From the NCBI RefSeq assembly GCF_016650035.1, contig NZ_JAENWM010000024.1, positions 1-44,893 of the forward strand: DNA of 44,893 nucleotides, in the 5' to 3' direction. Positions 43,488 to 44,893 of the stretch are shown piece after piece. Within the stretch, counting starts at the first letter, position 1, and each line of letters opens with the position of its first letter. This stretch comes from Clostridium sp. GTDB lineage: Bacteria; Bacillota; Clostridia; Clostridiales; Clostridiaceae. The notes under the pieces are model-generated. The model had not been told where the DNA came from, did no database searches, and saw only the letters and a program-made list of their open reading frames with translations. Made by a program: the position numbers and the translations under genes.

Positions 43488-44273
43488 ATGCAAGGAGCAG
43501 TTACACTAAATATTTTTAAGTTTTCGCTTATTTATTTACTATTAATTATAGTACTTATAATAATGAAAAAATCAAAGGTTAATCAAACAAAGCTTCTTTT
43601 AATTGCAAGTATAAGGATGTCAGTTCAGCTTATAATGGTAGGTTATATACTCCAATATGTATTTAGTAATCCAAAACCTATATTTACAATAATATTTTTA
43701 ATACTTATGCTAATATTTTCTATTCATAGAGTAATTAAAAGCAAAAAAGACTTAAACCTAAAGTTTAAAATCGCAATTGGATCTTCTTTGACCTTCTCAG
43801 GTCTCTTCGTTTTAGTTTTTTTTGTCACTGTAGTTGTTAATAAATCCATATTCAATCCTCAATACACTATTCCACTGGCTGGAATGATTATAGGTAATGC
43901 TATGACCGGAGTAAACATTGCAATAAAAACCTTTATGGATGATTTAAGCAAAGAAAAAAGTAAAATTAGTACACTACTAAATTTAGGAGTGGAACCTAAA
44001 GATATTTTGCAACCTTTTGCAAATAACGCACTACAAACCGCCTTAATTCCCACCATAAATTCCATGCTTGGAATGGGTATAATCTTTTTACCAGGAATGA
44101 TGACAGGGCAAATATTATCAGGAACACTACCTACCACTGCAATTATGTACCAAATAGCCATTATGATTGCAATTTGTACTTCTGTTTGTATTACAGTCTT
44201 CTTGTCTTTAAACCTTGGATATAAGTCTTTATACAATGATAAGAAGCAATTCATAGTGTGGACAGAGACTTAG
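43488..44273 (+). CDS. fetB: ABC transporter permease, FetB/YbbM (UPF0014) family
   Basis: 261 residues with about seven membrane helices. Family motifs: IASIRMSVQLIMVGYILQYV, PLAGMIIGNAMTGVNIAIKT, LLNLGVEPKDI and PGMMTGQILSGTLPTTAIMY. It follows the ATPase gene with an AAGGAG site inside that gene's end. It ends before a GC-rich hairpin that faces the gnd gene. Confidence 0.92.
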   Translation: MQGAVTLNIFKFSLIYLLLIIVLIIMKKSKVNQTKLLLIASIRMSVQLIMVGYILQYVFSNPKPIFTIIFLILMLIFSIHRVIKSKKDLNLKFKIAIGSSLTFSGLFVLVFFVTVVVNKSIFNPQYTIPLAGMIIGNAMTGVNIAIKTFMDDLSKEKSKISTLLNLGVEPKDILQPFANNALQTALIPTINSMLGMGIIFLPGMMTGQILSGTLPTTAIMYQIAIMIAICTSVCITVFLSLNLGYKSLYNDKKQFIVWTET

Positions 44274-44306
44274 ATTAGATTAAACATATTAGAGAAAATT
44301 TAAATG

Positions 44307-44342
44307 GTGCCACCCACATGCCACTTGCCACGTGGGTGGCAC
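44307..44342. terminator. GC-rich GTGCCACC hairpin, copy 2 (between converging fetB and gnd)
   Basis: GTGCCACCCACATG (44307-44320) / CACGTGGGTGGCAC (44329-44342), 14 positions with one mismatch, loop CCACTTGC, then TGTTTTAT. It shares GTGCCACCCA and the inner TGCCACTTGCC with the hairpin at 42093. Confidence 0.75.
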
Positions 44343-44346
44343 TGTT

Positions 44347-44893
44347 TTATTTAGTTACCCATTCATGATGAAATATTCCCTCTTTGTCAGTTCTCTCAAA
44401 TGTGTGAGCACCAAAATAATCTCTTTGTGCTTGCAGTAAGTTTGCTGGAAGTTTCTCACTTCTATAGCTGTCATAATACATTATTGCACTAGATAACCCC
44501 TGCGCTGGAACACCTAAATTCACAGCTGTGGATACTACGTATCGTAAGTCCTTTTGGTAACTCTGAAGGATATTCTTAAAATATGAGTCTAACATTAGAT
44601 TTTTAATACTAGCATCTTTTACGTAAGCTTCGCTTATCTTATTAAGGAACTGAGCTCGAATAATACACCCACCTCTAAATATTTTAGCAATTTCTCCATA
44701 TTTAAGATTCCAACTATACTCCTCTGCTGCAGCTTTCATAAGTTCAAATCCTTGTGCATATGCACATATTTTACTTGCATAAAGAGCTTTTCTTACAGAT
44801 TCTATGAACTCGTTTATATCTCCCTTAAATTCTGTACCAGGTCCTTTTAAAATATCACTTGCCATTACTCGTTCATTTTTAAGTGAAGAAATG
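44347..44893 (-). CDS. gnd: 6-phosphogluconate dehydrogenase, C-terminal fragment
   Basis: The last 182 or so residues; the gene continues past the window end. The open frame reads [20 protein letters not shown], continuing [32 protein letters not shown] and [18 protein letters not shown], which are 6PGDH C-terminal domain motifs. The frame is open beyond the internal Met at 44865, so that Met is not the start. It decarboxylates 6-phosphogluconate to ribulose-5-phosphate with reduction of NAD(P)+. Confidence 0.95.
   Translation of the reverse strand, partial: ISSLKNERVMASDILKGPGTEFKGDINEFIESVRKALYASKICAYAQGFELMKAAAEEYSWNLKYGEIAKIFRGGCIIRAQFLNKISEAYVKDASIKNLMLDSYFKNILQSYQKDLRYVVSTAVNLGVPAQGLSSAIMYYDSYRSEKLPANLLQAQRDYFGAHTFERTDKEGIFHHEWVTK

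Overview
The window is AT-rich with short intergenic gaps, GGAGG-type ribosome binding sites and many U-tailed hairpin terminators. It carries a cotJABC spore-coat operon, the end of an electron-transfer-flavoprotein gene (etfA), a thiolase, an ornithine-racemase-type enzyme and amino-acid/fatty-acid fermentation genes. This points to an anaerobic spore-forming Firmicute, most likely Clostridium sensu stricto. No rRNA, tRNA, CRISPR array or insertion sequence was seen.

Layout. 0-5.6 kb: end of etfA, then sigma-54 activator 1, a class I CoA-transferase, a GntP-family permease and a MaoC-type hydratase. 5.6-10.1 kb: small redox genes (DsrE, nitroreductase, flavodoxin-like), a cupin, a UshA-like nucleotidase and a CrtO-like membrane protein. 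10.3-14.7 kb: a leftward envelope-stress-looking cluster (SPFH/zinc-ribbon protein, membrane proteins, small unknowns) and an NAGPA-type phosphodiester glycosidase. 14.8-19.7 kb: a DrrAB-type ABC exporter, a HIT protein, an NlpC/P60 hydrolase and a YdbS/YdbT pair. 19.7-27.4 kb: a CssRS-like two-component system and a MacAB-like exporter whose adaptor gene is frameshifted, with a candidate small-RNA gene on each side. 27.4-32.8 kb: cotJABC, a LigB dioxygenase, a NYN/LOTUS protein, an AI-2E-type transporter and a racemase. 32.9-39 kb: thiolase, sigma-54 activator 2, and a second CoA-transferase/GntP pair. 39-44.9 kb: a dCache-GGDEF-EAL protein, an HD protein, FetAB and the end of 6-phosphogluconate dehydrogenase.

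Two systems tie the window together. (1) A sigma-54 regulon: three near-perfect -24/-12 promoters (1988, 32885, 35980) precede the two CoA-transferase/permease operons and the thiolase, and two paralogous enhancer-binding activators with intact GAFTGA loops sit beside them. The gene content suggests uptake, CoA activation and thiolysis of a short-chain oxo- or hydroxy-acid. (2) A pair of paralogous, undescribed small-RNA candidates on the + strand (about 19762-19846 and 27290-27386). Each has a hairpin presenting a UCCCC loop followed by an intrinsic terminator. Each promoter has four 6-bp repeats at an exact 11-bp period and the same 9-nt gap to an extended -10 box. The same type of TTCACA repeat precedes the two-component operon and the exporter operon lying between them, so one OmpR/PhoB-family regulator may control all four units. 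A truncated third copy lies at 28.6 kb.

Functions are from reading motifs and family knowledge; no database search was possible.
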